From assembly GCA_022711405.1 (NCBI GenBank), contig JAKLFC010000006.1, positions 62,001-126,000 of the forward strand: 64,000 nt of DNA, written 5' to 3'. The notes under the pieces are model-generated. The model made no database searches. It saw nothing but the letters and a program-made list of their open reading frames with translations, and was not told the origin of the DNA. Source of the stretch: Bacteroidota bacterium. Its GTDB lineage: Bacteria > Bacteroidota > Bacteroidia > Bacteroidales > JAGONC01. How positions within the stretch are numbered: position 1 is the first letter of the stretch; the number at the start of each line of letters is the position of its first letter. A program made the translations under genes and the position numbers. Shown piece after piece: positions 15,831 through 24,162 of the stretch.

Positions 15831-16616
15831 ATGAAAAAGAATATCATTTTGTTTGCAATGTTCTGTGCGTTGCTCACGGGAATGACAGCATATGCACAGG
15901 TGAAGGAAGACAACAGCCAGGACTGGATCGAGAAATTCTATTTCATCAAAACAGGCAACCTGTGGTTCAATTCCCTGCGGTTTGATTTTCCGGATATCAC
16001 CAATACGAGGATATCCACCGATACGATGCCCGTCTACAATGCCTGGGGTCAATCCATGGATCTTTCTTTCAGCGACCTGCCGGAGTACATCACAGCCAGG
16101 ATCATTCCCTCTACGCTTAAACCAAAGGAAGAGGGCAAGATCATTCTGACCTTTGATCCGGTCAAAAAAGGAGTCTATGGCCCTGTGTATGAGAACCTCT
16201 GGCTCTACACGACGGATACGAACCAGGCCCAGAAAAGACTGATCATTAATCCCAACATCGCGGAAGACTTCTCCGTCCTGACAGAACAGCAGCTGGCTGA
16301 CGCGCCACATATTAAATTTGATCAGGAGGCTTATATTTTCGATACGATCACATCCGGCTCAAATGTCGTTTATGATTTTGTTTTTACCAATGAAGGCAAA
16401 AGCGACCTGATCATTCGCAACGTGAAGGCCGGCTGTGGCTGTACGGCCACAAATCCCGAGAAGACACTACTCAAGCCCGGGGAGAACAGCAAGATTGGAA
16501 TTGTTTTCAACACCTCGGGCCGGACCGGTCACCAGCTCAAGTCGGTCACCGTGATCGCCAATGATCCGAAAAAGCCAGTTACGATGTTGAACATCGAGGG
16601 ATTCGTAAAGCCTTAA
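15831..16616 (+). CDS. Exported DUF1573 protein
   Basis: A 261-aa protein with signal peptide (KKNIILFAMFCALLTGMTAYAQ) and beta-sandwich DUF1573 modules. The second module is clear at about residues 165-260: VYDFVFTNEGKSDLIIRNV, AGCGCTATNPEKTLLKPGE, then VTVIANDPKKPVTMLNIEG. The first half (about 30-130) has the same general layout (LKPKEEGKIILTFDP) without the CGC motif. DUF1573 proteins are common periplasmic or surface proteins of Bacteroidota without an assigned function. The gene lies 11 bp after the PPTase and 6 bp before the large T9SS gene, consistent with one operon. Confidence 0.85.
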   Translation: MKKNIILFAMFCALLTGMTAYAQVKEDNSQDWIEKFYFIKTGNLWFNSLRFDFPDITNTRISTDTMPVYNAWGQSMDLSFSDLPEYITARIIPSTLKPKEEGKIILTFDPVKKGVYGPVYENLWLYTTDTNQAQKRLIINPNIAEDFSVLTEQQLADAPHIKFDQEAYIFDTITSGSNVVYDFVFTNEGKSDLIIRNVKAGCGCTATNPEKTLLKPGENSKIGIVFNTSGRTGHQLKSVTVIANDPKKPVTMLNIEGFVKP

Positions 16617-16622
16617 ACGGTT

Positions 16623-19388
16623 ATGATGCGCGCTGGACGTGTGTCATACTTCACCACCTGCCTTTTCCTGACATTACGCCTCATCACTGAAGGACAGGGA
16701 CTTCCCCCGGACTGGGAATACAGGATCACACCTTCCTTTCACCCGGTTGCCATCTCCCTGGATGCCAATCCCTCCCTGTTTGGGTATCCCCTTTCCCCGG
16801 GAGATTACATCGGTGTCTTTTTTATGCGCAACGATTCGCTGATCTGCGGAGGCGCCTCCGGATGGGCAGGTACTGAAAACATTGCCGTTGTGGCCTTTGG
16901 AGATGATAACATGACCCCCCTAAAGGATGGATTCAGTGTGAACGAGCCCATTCACTGGAAGATCTACTCATGGTTATTTGAAGAGGAGTTCATCGCTTCG
17001 GTCACCTATGATCCTTCGATGCCCAACCATGACGGCACCTTTCACCCCGGAGGTCTCTCGGCGCTGACAGGCCTGTGGCACGGAAGCCTGCTTCAGGCAG
17101 CCGCTTCGGCCGTTCCTGACACTCTCTGCACCGGTACGACAGCCCAGCTGACTTCTCTGGCAACCGGCGGCAGTGATTCCTACGGCTTTTTATGGACCTC
17201 GGTACCAGAGGGATTTTCGTCGGGTGCACAAAATCCGGTGGTGATTCCGCTTCAGACCACTGCCTACGTGGTGCATGTGAATGATGGGTATCACACGGCC
17301 ACCGATACAGCCCTGGTCGTCGTTGTACAGTTGCCCGGAGTGCAGGCGGGCGGTGATACGGCAATCTGTGAGAACGGACAGGTGAACCTGCACGGCATCC
17401 CGACCAATTATCAAAGAATCGGATGGTTTACTGACGGGGATGGTGTGTTCACCGATTCATTACAGGCGACCACTTCCTATTTCCCTGGTTCTTCCGACAA
17501 GGACGACGGTCTGGTAAAGCTGACGCTGAAAGCATGGGCAGATCCTCCATGCGTGGACTCTGCGAGTGATTATTTATATGTGACCATCGGACCTTTGCCG
17601 GTAGTTGATGCAGGGGATGATGGTGACGCCTGTGCGGGTGATTCCTATCCACTTATAGGTTATGCCGTGCATGCTGCTTCAGTGGAATGGTCCACTTCGG
17701 GCGACGGATCCTTTGACAATCCCAATTACCTCGGAGCAACCTACTACCCTGGCCAGGATGACCAGGAATCCGGGGAGGTCAACCTGATCCTCTCAGCTTA
17801 TCCTGTCGCTCCCTGCCAAATGACCATGAATGACCCAATGACTGTATTCCTCCACCCTCTCCCCTTCGTAGATGCGGGTGTCGACCACTGGATCTCTTAT
17901 GGAACCAGCACCCAGCTCAACAGCACCGTCACCGGAGGCTCCGGAGAGTATGAGTATTTATGGGCGCCGGCAGAATACCTGGTGGATCCAGAGGAGGAGG
18001 ACCCGATGACCGTGAATCTTTACCAGTCCACTGCCTTCGTACTGACCGGGACGGACGCTGTGTACACGTGCGTTACTCAGGACACTGCCATCGTGTACAT
18101 CACGGGCGGGCCGCTCTCGGTTTCTGCTTCGGCGAGTCCTGGCGTCATCTGCACAGGTTCCGCCTCGCACCTGCATGCCCTTCCCGGTGGAGGTTCCGGC
18201 AATTATTCGTTCGTGTGGACCTCGGAGCCGCCAGGTTTTTATTCCGAGGAGCCAGATCCATGGGTTTATCCTGAGGTAACACGTCTTTACATCGTAACTG
18301 TGAACGATGGATTCAATTATTCCTCTGATACCGTAACGGTGCAAGTTCTTTCCCATCCAAAAGCCCAGGCAGGCGAAGATCAAACCATCCCCTACGGTAC
18401 CAGCACCCTTCTGGATGGCACTTTCACGGGAGGCTCAGGGGAATTTTCTTGGAATTGGTCGCCTGCGCAGTACCTGGTTGATCCTCAGTCAGAGGATCCG
18501 GCGACGGTGAACCTTACCCGGTCGGTGGAATTTGTACTTACCGTGACCGACCTGATGACCCTGTGCCAGGGATCTGATACGGTGAATGTAAATGTGGTGG
18601 GGGGGCCGCTGCAGGTGAGTGTCACGTCGACGCCGAAGGACGTGTGTGCGGGGGGATCCTCGCAGCTGAATGCGCTGGCAGCAGGGGGCTCGGGTGACTA
18701 TACCTACGCCTGGACCTCCGATCCGCCCGGATTCTTTTCAGACCAGGATGATCCCCTGGTGACGCCAGGCATGACCACGGATTATTTTGTGCAGGTCTTT
18801 GACGGTTACACAACGGCGTCAGACTACACTACCATCGAGGTGTTTCCTGTACCAGTGGTTGATATCGAGGCGTTTCCCGGCGACACGGTCTGTGCAGGGG
18901 AGGTCATTCGTCTGGATGCCAGTACGCCTGGTGGGGTTGAATATTACTGGCTGCCCGGCGGGCATACGGGGCCGGTGATCGAGGTGGATTCCGCGGGGAT
19001 CGGATTTGGATCCGCGATGTACACCGTTTATGTGACCACGCCGGATGGTTGCACGGGGGTGGATTCTGTTGGGGTGACGTTCGTTGACTGCGTGGGGATT
19101 AAGGAGAACGCGTCGCAGGATATGCAGTTGCACGTTTATCCGAATCCGGCGAGGGGGGAGATGTGGATCCGGATCGAAAAAGACCAGTTTGCGACATGTA
19201 ATGGCACCTTGGGTACCTATCAAATTGAGATAATGGATATTACAGGTCGGGTGAGACTGAATAGTTCCTGGCCAGTCAATGAATCCATATATTCTATTTC
19301 CTTTGACTCGTTTCCAGGTGGGATCTATATTGTTTTAGTAAAAAAGGATAGTCTGATTCTTTGGACTGAAAAAGTGGTCGTTTATTAA
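16623..19388 (+). CDS. Large modular T9SS surface protein
   Basis: A 921-aa secreted protein. After a signal peptide (about residues 1-25) comes a globular N-terminal domain (PPDWEYRITPSFHPVAISLD to GGLSALTGLWHG). Repeated Ig/PKD-like modules follow. One type recurs three times with a Cys and GGSGxYxFxWTS core (GGSDSYGFLWTS, GGSGNYSFVWTS, GGSGDYTYAWTS). A second type contains SYGTSTQLNSTVTGGSGEYEY and PYGTSTLLDGTFTGGSGEFSW, each followed by a YLVDPxxEDPxTVNL segment. The C terminus is a T9SS sorting domain (VYPNPARGEMWIRI to WTEKVVVY). It is probably an adhesin or matrix protein; the ligand is unknown. It is last in the decarboxylase-PPTase-DUF1573 gene string. Confidence 0.85.
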   Translation: MMRAGRVSYFTTCLFLTLRLITEGQGLPPDWEYRITPSFHPVAISLDANPSLFGYPLSPGDYIGVFFMRNDSLICGGASGWAGTENIAVVAFGDDNMTPLKDGFSVNEPIHWKIYSWLFEEEFIASVTYDPSMPNHDGTFHPGGLSALTGLWHGSLLQAAASAVPDTLCTGTTAQLTSLATGGSDSYGFLWTSVPEGFSSGAQNPVVIPLQTTAYVVHVNDGYHTATDTALVVVVQLPGVQAGGDTAICENGQVNLHGIPTNYQRIGWFTDGDGVFTDSLQATTSYFPGSSDKDDGLVKLTLKAWADPPCVDSASDYLYVTIGPLPVVDAGDDGDACAGDSYPLIGYAVHAASVEWSTSGDGSFDNPNYLGATYYPGQDDQESGEVNLILSAYPVAPCQMTMNDPMTVFLHPLPFVDAGVDHWISYGTSTQLNSTVTGGSGEYEYLWAPAEYLVDPEEEDPMTVNLYQSTAFVLTGTDAVYTCVTQDTAIVYITGGPLSVSASASPGVICTGSASHLHALPGGGSGNYSFVWTSEPPGFYSEEPDPWVYPEVTRLYIVTVNDGFNYSSDTVTVQVLSHPKAQAGEDQTIPYGTSTLLDGTFTGGSGEFSWNWSPAQYLVDPQSEDPATVNLTRSVEFVLTVTDLMTLCQGSDTVNVNVVGGPLQVSVTSTPKDVCAGGSSQLNALAAGGSGDYTYAWTSDPPGFFSDQDDPLVTPGMTTDYFVQVFDGYTTASDYTTIEVFPVPVVDIEAFPGDTVCAGEVIRLDASTPGGVEYYWLPGGHTGPVIEVDSAGIGFGSAMYTVYVTTPDGCTGVDSVGVTFVDCVGIKENASQDMQLHVYPNPARGEMWIRIEKDQFATCNGTLGTYQIEIMDITGRVRLNSSWPVNESIYSISFDSFPGGIYIVLVKKDSLILWTEKVVVY

Positions 19389-19452
19389 TAAGGATAATAA
19401 TCTGTAATTCAGTACATTAAAATTTGTGTAAATCTGTGTAATCCGTGAGAAA

Positions 19453-19917
19453 ATGAAATGTATTCTTTTAGCAACTGCATGTTTGTTGATATCTGGTGCA
19501 TTAAATGCACAGATCAAGGTTTACAAAGGCAACTCCACCTCCTATTCTGACTGCCTGTACACAATTGTTGAAGAGAAAATCTACCATGGTAATTCCACCA
19601 GCTATTCGGATTGTCTGTATACGGTTGACAAAAACGAAATCTATCAGGGAAATTCCACCAGCTATTCGGATTGTTTATATACCCTAAAAGGGGATAAGAT
19701 TTACCAGGGAAACTCCACCAGTTATTCGGATTGTTTGTATACCCTGAAGAACGGAAAGGTCTACCAGGGTAACTCCACAAGCTATTCGGATTGTCTGCTT
19801 ACCATTGACGGGCAGAAAGTATATCAGGGAAACTCCTCAAGTTATTCCGACTGCCTGGCGACAGTGGATGGCATAATAAAATACTCCGTCCTTGCCGTGT
19901 TGATCGGACCGTATTAG
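19453..19917 (+). CDS. Small secreted protein of six 20-residue repeats
   Basis: A 154-aa protein: signal peptide (ILLATACLLISGALNAQ), then six consecutive 20-residue units with consensus (K/E)-(I/V)-Y-Q-G-N-S-T-S-Y-S-D-C-L-Y-T-hydrophobic plus four variable residues. It ends in a short hydrophobic tail (IIKYSVLAVLIGPY). The last two units are the most diverged (LL, SSS, LA). Every unit keeps one Cys after SYSD. The regular beta-type periodicity suggests a closed radial or flower-like beta fold; I recall a family described as a beta-flower but cannot confirm membership. No function is assigned. It stands alone between the T9SS gene and the restriction-modification pair. Confidence 0.75.
   Translation: MKCILLATACLLISGALNAQIKVYKGNSTSYSDCLYTIVEEKIYHGNSTSYSDCLYTVDKNEIYQGNSTSYSDCLYTLKGDKIYQGNSTSYSDCLYTLKNGKVYQGNSTSYSDCLLTIDGQKVYQGNSSSYSDCLATVDGIIKYSVLAVLIGPY
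19517..19880 (+). repeat. 60-bp coding tandem repeat, six units
   Basis: Six in-frame copies of a 60-bp unit with the conserved core GGNAACTCCACCAGCTATTC. Spacing is exactly 60 bp and the frame is kept throughout, so this is a protein repeat rather than a CRISPR array. Confidence 0.85.
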
Positions 19918-19993
19918 TAGAAAATCAATGCGATATACCCTCTAGTATAGTGGACGTTGATCGCTGAACTTTTACTTTTTGAGAATTTTTAGT

Positions 19994-20024
19994 CGGTTAA
20001 TCGTGATAACTTTTTTACTAACCG
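19994..20024 (+). promoter_or_regulatory. Possible operator upstream of the methyltransferase gene
   Basis: CGGTTA (19994-19999) and TAACCG (20019-20024) form an inverted repeat just upstream of the putative -7 element. It could bind a regulator or the methyltransferase itself. The evidence is only the symmetry and position. Confidence 0.25.
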
Positions 20025-20039
20025 AAATTTGTGTTGTAG

Positions 20040-20047
20040 TATCTTTG
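20040..20047 (+). promoter_or_regulatory. -7 element of the restriction-modification operon
   Basis: TATCTTTG matches TAnnTTTG and lies 17 bp before the chosen methyltransferase ATG (20065). It overlaps codons of the longer frame starting at 20029, which argues against that earlier start. Confidence 0.45.
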
Positions 20048-20064
20048 TACTAAATGACTCAATA

Positions 20065-20922
20065 ATGGAAATCTTTACGGATATACGACTCGGGGATTGT
20101 AAGGAAGTACTGAAAGAATATCCGGATAATTACATTGACCTGATCATTACATCTCCCCCTTATGCAGATGCCCGTAAAAATACTTACGGCGGCATCCATC
20201 CTGACCATTTTGTCGAATGGTTTTTACCTGCATCTGAACAATTTCTAAGAGTCCTTAAGCCTACCGGTACATTTATCTTAAATATAAAGGAACGCGTAGT
20301 TGACGGAGAACGGCATACGTATGTGATGGAACTGATTCTGGCTATGCGGAAACAGGGCTGGTTATGGACGGAGGAGTTTATCTGGCATAAAAAGAACAGC
20401 TATCCTGGTAAATGGCCGAACCGGTTTCGGGATTCATGGGAGAGGCTAATACAGTTTAATAAGGATAAGAAGTTTAAAATGTTCCAGGAGAATGTGATGG
20501 TTCCAATGGGTGAATGGGCAAATACACGATTAAAAAATCTAAGTGAAACAGATAAAACCAGGGATAATTCCAAAGTAGGTTCAGGTTTTGGCAAAAATAT
20601 TTCCAAATGGCTTGAAAGAGACATGGCCTATCCCAGTAATGTTTTGCACCTCGCTACGGAGTGTTCCAATAAAAACCATAGTGCTGTTTTTCCGGAAAGC
20701 CTCCCTGAGTGGTTTATCAAACTTTTTACCGGGATCGGTGATACAGTGCTTGATCCTTTTATGGGCTCAGGCACTACCAATGTTGTAGCTCAGAGGATGC
20801 ACCGTAATAGCATTGGAATTGATATTCTACCGGAGTACTACACTATGGCCAAAGAAAAAACCAGATCTGTTGAATATATTTTATTTGATAAACGATCCAC
20901 CTATGGTGAAACAAATGCTTAA
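20065..20922 (+). CDS. Type II DNA methyltransferase (SPPY type)
   Basis: A 285-aa modification enzyme from the ATG at 20065. The catalytic motif IITSPPYAD (motif IV) is near the N terminus and the AdoMet-binding DPFMGSGTTNVVA (motif I) near the C terminus, so the motif order is that of beta-class amino-methyltransferases. SPPY favours N4-cytosine methylation, though N6-adenine cannot be excluded. The central part (about residues 90-200) would be the target-recognition region. The following gene overlaps it by 20 bp and encodes the probable cognate endonuclease. Base composition is more AT-rich than the genes to the left, consistent with horizontal gain. Confidence 0.88.
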   Translation: MEIFTDIRLGDCKEVLKEYPDNYIDLIITSPPYADARKNTYGGIHPDHFVEWFLPASEQFLRVLKPTGTFILNIKERVVDGERHTYVMELILAMRKQGWLWTEEFIWHKKNSYPGKWPNRFRDSWERLIQFNKDKKFKMFQENVMVPMGEWANTRLKNLSETDKTRDNSKVGSGFGKNISKWLERDMAYPSNVLHLATECSNKNHSAVFPESLPEWFIKLFTGIGDTVLDPFMGSGTTNVVAQRMHRNSIGIDILPEYYTMAKEKTRSVEYILFDKRSTYGETNA

Positions 20923-21649
20923 AGAGGCTGTCATTCAATACGTTGAACAACATGTCGGTAATTTTCATGAAAAAAGGATCATCAGTCTCGATAAATTAAA
21001 GCTCAAAGACGTTCTCAAAAGGAAAAATCCCTACCTGTTTAAAGCAAAGTACATTCTGACTGCTGAACAATTGGTCAGAAGCATTGTGGATGCTCATTTA
21101 TCCTCCAGTGAAGAAGGAATTTTTGGTGACTGGCTTGAAGGACTTGCCATATTTATTAATAATCAGGTTTATGGAGGGTATAAATCAAGTTGCAATGGTA
21201 TTGACCTTGAGTTCGACAAAGAAGGCACCAGGTACCTTGTTTCCATAAAATCTGGTCCAAATTGGGGAAATAAAAGTCAGGTAGAAAAGATGATCACGGA
21301 TTTCAATGATGCGAAGAGGACTCTGTCAACCAGTGGAGCCAAAATCACCATGGTTTTTGTGAACGGATGCTGTTACGGTAAAGACAAAAATCCACATAAA
21401 TTCCCTAAAAAAGGCAGTGACTACTTTAAATTCTATGGTCAGCATTTCTGGGAGTTTATTTCCGGTGAACCTAATCTTTACCTTGATTTGATCGAGCCGA
21501 TCGGGACAAAAGCGAAAGAGAAAAATGAAGAGTATCTCCGCGCCTACTCAAAGATGATCAACCTTTTCACCTCCGAATTCAGTCAGGATTTTTGCTCTGA
21601 TGGGATCATTGACTGGGAAAAATTACTAAAATTCAACTCAGCGAAATAA
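20903..21649 (+). CDS. Type II restriction endonuclease, PmeII-like
   Basis: A protein of about 248 aa from the ATG at 20903, which overlaps the methyltransferase end; an earlier start at 20813 would add 30 residues of overlap and is unlikely. Features: KLKLKDVLKRKNPYLFKAK near the N terminus, then SSSEEGIFGDWLEGLAIF, and a likely PD-(D/E)XK-type core in GIDLEF...YLVSIKSGPNWGNKSQ, followed by VNGCCYGKD. I recall this arrangement from PmeII-type endonucleases; the recognition site cannot be inferred. With the overlapping methyltransferase it forms a compact type II restriction-modification module. Confidence 0.75.
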   Translation: MVKQMLKEAVIQYVEQHVGNFHEKRIISLDKLKLKDVLKRKNPYLFKAKYILTAEQLVRSIVDAHLSSSEEGIFGDWLEGLAIFINNQVYGGYKSSCNGIDLEFDKEGTRYLVSIKSGPNWGNKSQVEKMITDFNDAKRTLSTSGAKITMVFVNGCCYGKDKNPHKFPKKGSDYFKFYGQHFWEFISGEPNLYLDLIEPIGTKAKEKNEEYLRAYSKMINLFTSEFSQDFCSDGIIDWEKLLKFNSAK

Positions 21650-21807
21650 TACTATTAATAATACCTTAGGCACCATAACTACCTCATCCCCTTTCAAATT
21701 TATATCATATCTAAAAGGCGCCTCAATTAGCTTTAATTATTTTCCAAATCCAATCTTATATTTCGGGTCTAGCATTTCCGCATGACAGAAGTATGTCAAA
21801 TTAACTT

Positions 21808-22527
21808 TCATCTTAATATCAGGTTATCATATTTAGTGTACCCTCTATCTGATGTTGCTAACTTAACACGTTTATAAGTATCAGGCCATTGCAATCCAAA
21901 ATCGGCTGAGAAATCAGTGGTTGAATAAACTTCAACGAATCCTGAACCTATATTCCATTCAAAGATCAATTTATTTCCAGAAATTCTGGTCCTCAGAGAA
22001 TATTTAATATCAGGTACATAATTATCCGAAAAAAATATCTGTTGAAATTCTCCATCACTATTGTTAAAATTCACAAACCAACTTGCTGAAACATTATAGT
22101 ATCCCATTTCAGCTATGGGTGTATGAAAAATCACCTTTACATCCTGGGAATTATGTAAGCTACTTAAAAATACATCGACAGAAGCTTCAGTAACATTAAT
22201 AAATTGATTTTTTGATATAACGCCATAATCACCATTATTGTCATTATAAGGACCTCTTTCTATAACTAGGGTGTCATCAACATACATATTTAATCCAGTC
22301 TCATGGTAAGCGGTATTATCAAAAATATCCCATAGAACTGAATTCAATATATCCCCATTAAATGGCTCAAATAAAATAAATTCACTTTCTCTGAAGGTTA
22401 TGCTATCAATACTGTTCAACTCAACTGTGAGTACTGATCCATCAACCTTATGAACATACATGTTCTGTGCTTCTAATACAGTGACTAGGCCTATAATCAA
22501 AAAGACGCTAAAAAATATTTTTTTCAT
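21808..22527 (-). CDS. Secreted protein, function unknown
   Basis: A 239-aa protein with signal peptide (KKIFFSVFLIIGLVTVLEAQ). Immediately after comes the segment MYVHKVDGSVLTVELNSIDS-ITF, which resembles the KNGTVVEIEISTIQKITF segment at the same position of its neighbour at 22539-22997. The rest is beta-rich (SEFILFEPFNGDILNSVLWDIF, NISGNKLIFEWNIGSGFVEVY-like strands) and could be a concanavalin-like lectin/glucanase fold. This is inference from pattern only. No T9SS domain is evident. It lies 11 bp after the neighbouring gene and was probably co-transcribed. Local DNA is very AT-rich. Confidence 0.65.
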   Translation of the reverse strand: MKKIFFSVFLIIGLVTVLEAQNMYVHKVDGSVLTVELNSIDSITFRESEFILFEPFNGDILNSVLWDIFDNTAYHETGLNMYVDDTLVIERGPYNDNNGDYGVISKNQFINVTEASVDVFLSSLHNSQDVKVIFHTPIAEMGYYNVSASWFVNFNNSDGEFQQIFFSDNYVPDIKYSLRTRISGNKLIFEWNIGSGFVEVYSTTDFSADFGLQWPDTYKRVKLATSDRGYTKYDNLILR

Positions 22528-22538
22528 TTTTTCAAAGT

Positions 22539-22997
22539 TTAATGTTTAACAATAATTATTTTACTTGCTGAATACTTGTTTTGATGTATTGTACACACAT
22601 AGTTTCCTGTCTCTAAATAATTTGTTTTTAATTGGTAGGTGTGACTTCCAGCACTCTGTGTTCCGAGATTGAACCTTTTAAGAAGCCTGCCTTCAATAGA
22701 AATCAATTCCAAATCGACCTCACCAGTTATTGGAAGTACATAATCGATATTTATGAAACTTGTGTTAGGATTTGGATACAACTTCATTTTAAGTAAAAGG
22801 TCAATTAAAGGAGTAAATTCGTTAATGTCAGTCAATTTATCGAATGTTATTTTTTGGATAGTTGAAATTTCTATTTCCACCACCGTTCCATTTTTATAAT
22901 TGATTCGAAAATATTCTTGCGCTTTTAATTGTGGTACTATGCTTAATGCGACAAGGATCATCAATAATTTCAAAAAGAATCCTCTATTTTCTTTCAT
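22539..22997 (-). CDS. Secreted protein with T9SS sorting domain
   Basis: About 152 aa from the ATG at 22997; the longer frame to 23075 would put a hydrophobic run before the real signal peptide (LKLLMILVALSIVPQLKAQ). The N-terminal mature segment INYKNGTVVEIEISTIQKIT matches the short motif in the next gene. The rest is almost entirely a T9SS sorting domain: LYPNPNTSFINIDYVLP, VDLELISIEGRLLKRF, GNYVCTIHQNKYSASKIIIVKH. So the protein is little more than a short leader motif plus a secretion signal. It lies upstream of the 21808-22527 gene in an apparent operon. Confidence 0.7.
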   Translation of the reverse strand: MKENRGFFLKLLMILVALSIVPQLKAQEYFRINYKNGTVVEIEISTIQKITFDKLTDINEFTPLIDLLLKMKLYPNPNTSFINIDYVLPITGEVDLELISIEGRLLKRFNLGTQSAGSHTYQLKTNYLETGNYVCTIHQNKYSASKIIIVKH

Positions 22998-23338
22998 ATA
23001 TTTAAGTTTAAAAAAATTAATTATAACTAATTTATATTCAATTATATAAATAAATAAACTGATCAAAGTAAACATACCTTACAATAGGTTACGTGACATT
23101 ACCAGTAGCTTAAACAGCAATGTAGTTAACCTAAATCAAAACTTAATAAAGTTTAAACTGCTTCAAAAATAATTAGTCTGGATGGTCAATGCAATAGCTT
23201 GAAGATGAGATTGTAAGAGAAATGCATTTAATAGGACGAAGTAATGCAATTAATGTAGGAAGAGTAGGTTTGAAAACGTAAATGATATTTTGAAATAACA
23301 GTGAACCAAATATGGAAACCAAGAATAATAGAAAAAAA
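22998..23338. other. AT-rich gap, no gene recognised
   Basis: 341 bp of low-GC sequence between the secreted-protein pair and the LytTR gene, all on the minus strand. I see no convincing ORF, structured RNA or exact TAnnTTTG element on the minus strand. The stretch 23180-23290 has many near-coding triplets broken by stops and might be a gene remnant; I cannot identify it. Confidence 0.3.
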
Positions 23339-24103
23339 TTATCGGTTTTGCAGAAAATTCTCTAGATCTTTAATATTAGTCACTGAAATACGAAAAGTTA
23401 ATTCTTGCTTCTTTGTTTGCAGATAGCATTGCTTTTTACCTCGATTGATTTCGGAAAGATAATTGATATTGATGATCACTGATCGACTAATACGAAAAAA
23501 CACAGGATTCTTGCCTAATATCTTTTCGATCTCTCCAATATTCTTTGAAATCGTGTGTTTTCTCTCATCAACAAGATAAACATCAGTGTAATTTGCGTCT
23601 GCCTGTAGATATATTATCTCTACCGGATTAATAAGAATAAAGCCACTCGAAGTGTTAAACCGGATCTTATGTGTTTCTTCCAGCCAGGACCGTAATTTGA
23701 CTGCCTTTTCCTTAAATGGTCCTGATATTTTCTGACGATAGCGGGAAAGTGTCTTTCGCAACTCATCCGGATCAACTGGCTTTTGAAGATAATCAAATGC
23801 TGCATGCCGAATGGCATCCAGAATGAACTCATCATGTCCTGTCACAAAAATAATGGTGGGATTCACATCATAAGGATGCAAGTCATTGACTAGATCAAAC
23901 CCATTTTCTCCTTCTAACAGAATATCCAGAAATACAATTTCGGGATTGAATCTGATGATCGATTTCAGACTGCTGTCTAAATTCCTACACCGGTCCAAAA
24001 CTTCAACTCCACCGATGGACAACAATATAGCTTCCAGTAACTCAATGGCACTCACCTCATCGTCAATAATGACCGCAGTTATTTTTTCTGGAATTATTTC
24101 CAT
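23339..24103 (-). CDS. LytTR-family response regulator
   Basis: A 254-aa two-component regulator. The receiver domain (about residues 8-125) has the acidic pair D14-D15, the phospho-acceptor D60 (VFLDILLEGENG), the Thr in FVTGHDE and the Lys in LQKPVDPDE. The C-terminal LytTR DNA-binding domain (about 150-254) shows IIYLQADANYTDVYL, HTISKNIGEIEKIL and FFRISRSVIININYLSEI. It is divergent from the LytS/YehU-type histidine kinase across a 59-bp gap, the usual arrangement for a cognate pair. The adjacent secreted proteins are plausible targets, but no repeat-type LytTR site was recognised. Confidence 0.92.
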   Translation of the reverse strand: MEIIPEKITAVIIDDEVSAIELLEAILLSIGGVEVLDRCRNLDSSLKSIIRFNPEIVFLDILLEGENGFDLVNDLHPYDVNPTIIFVTGHDEFILDAIRHAAFDYLQKPVDPDELRKTLSRYRQKISGPFKEKAVKLRSWLEETHKIRFNTSSGFILINPVEIIYLQADANYTDVYLVDERKHTISKNIGEIEKILGKNPVFFRISRSVIININYLSEINRGKKQCYLQTKKQELTFRISVTNIKDLENFLQNR

Positions 24104-24162
24104 ATCGATCTGATTCTGTAAAAATATCCATTATCTTGCAATCTTACAACTTTCACCTAGGT

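Noticed and set aside
19517..19880. CRISPR array
   Set aside because: The 60-bp periodic units are in frame, encode a signal-peptide protein and have no constant-repeat/unique-spacer structure.
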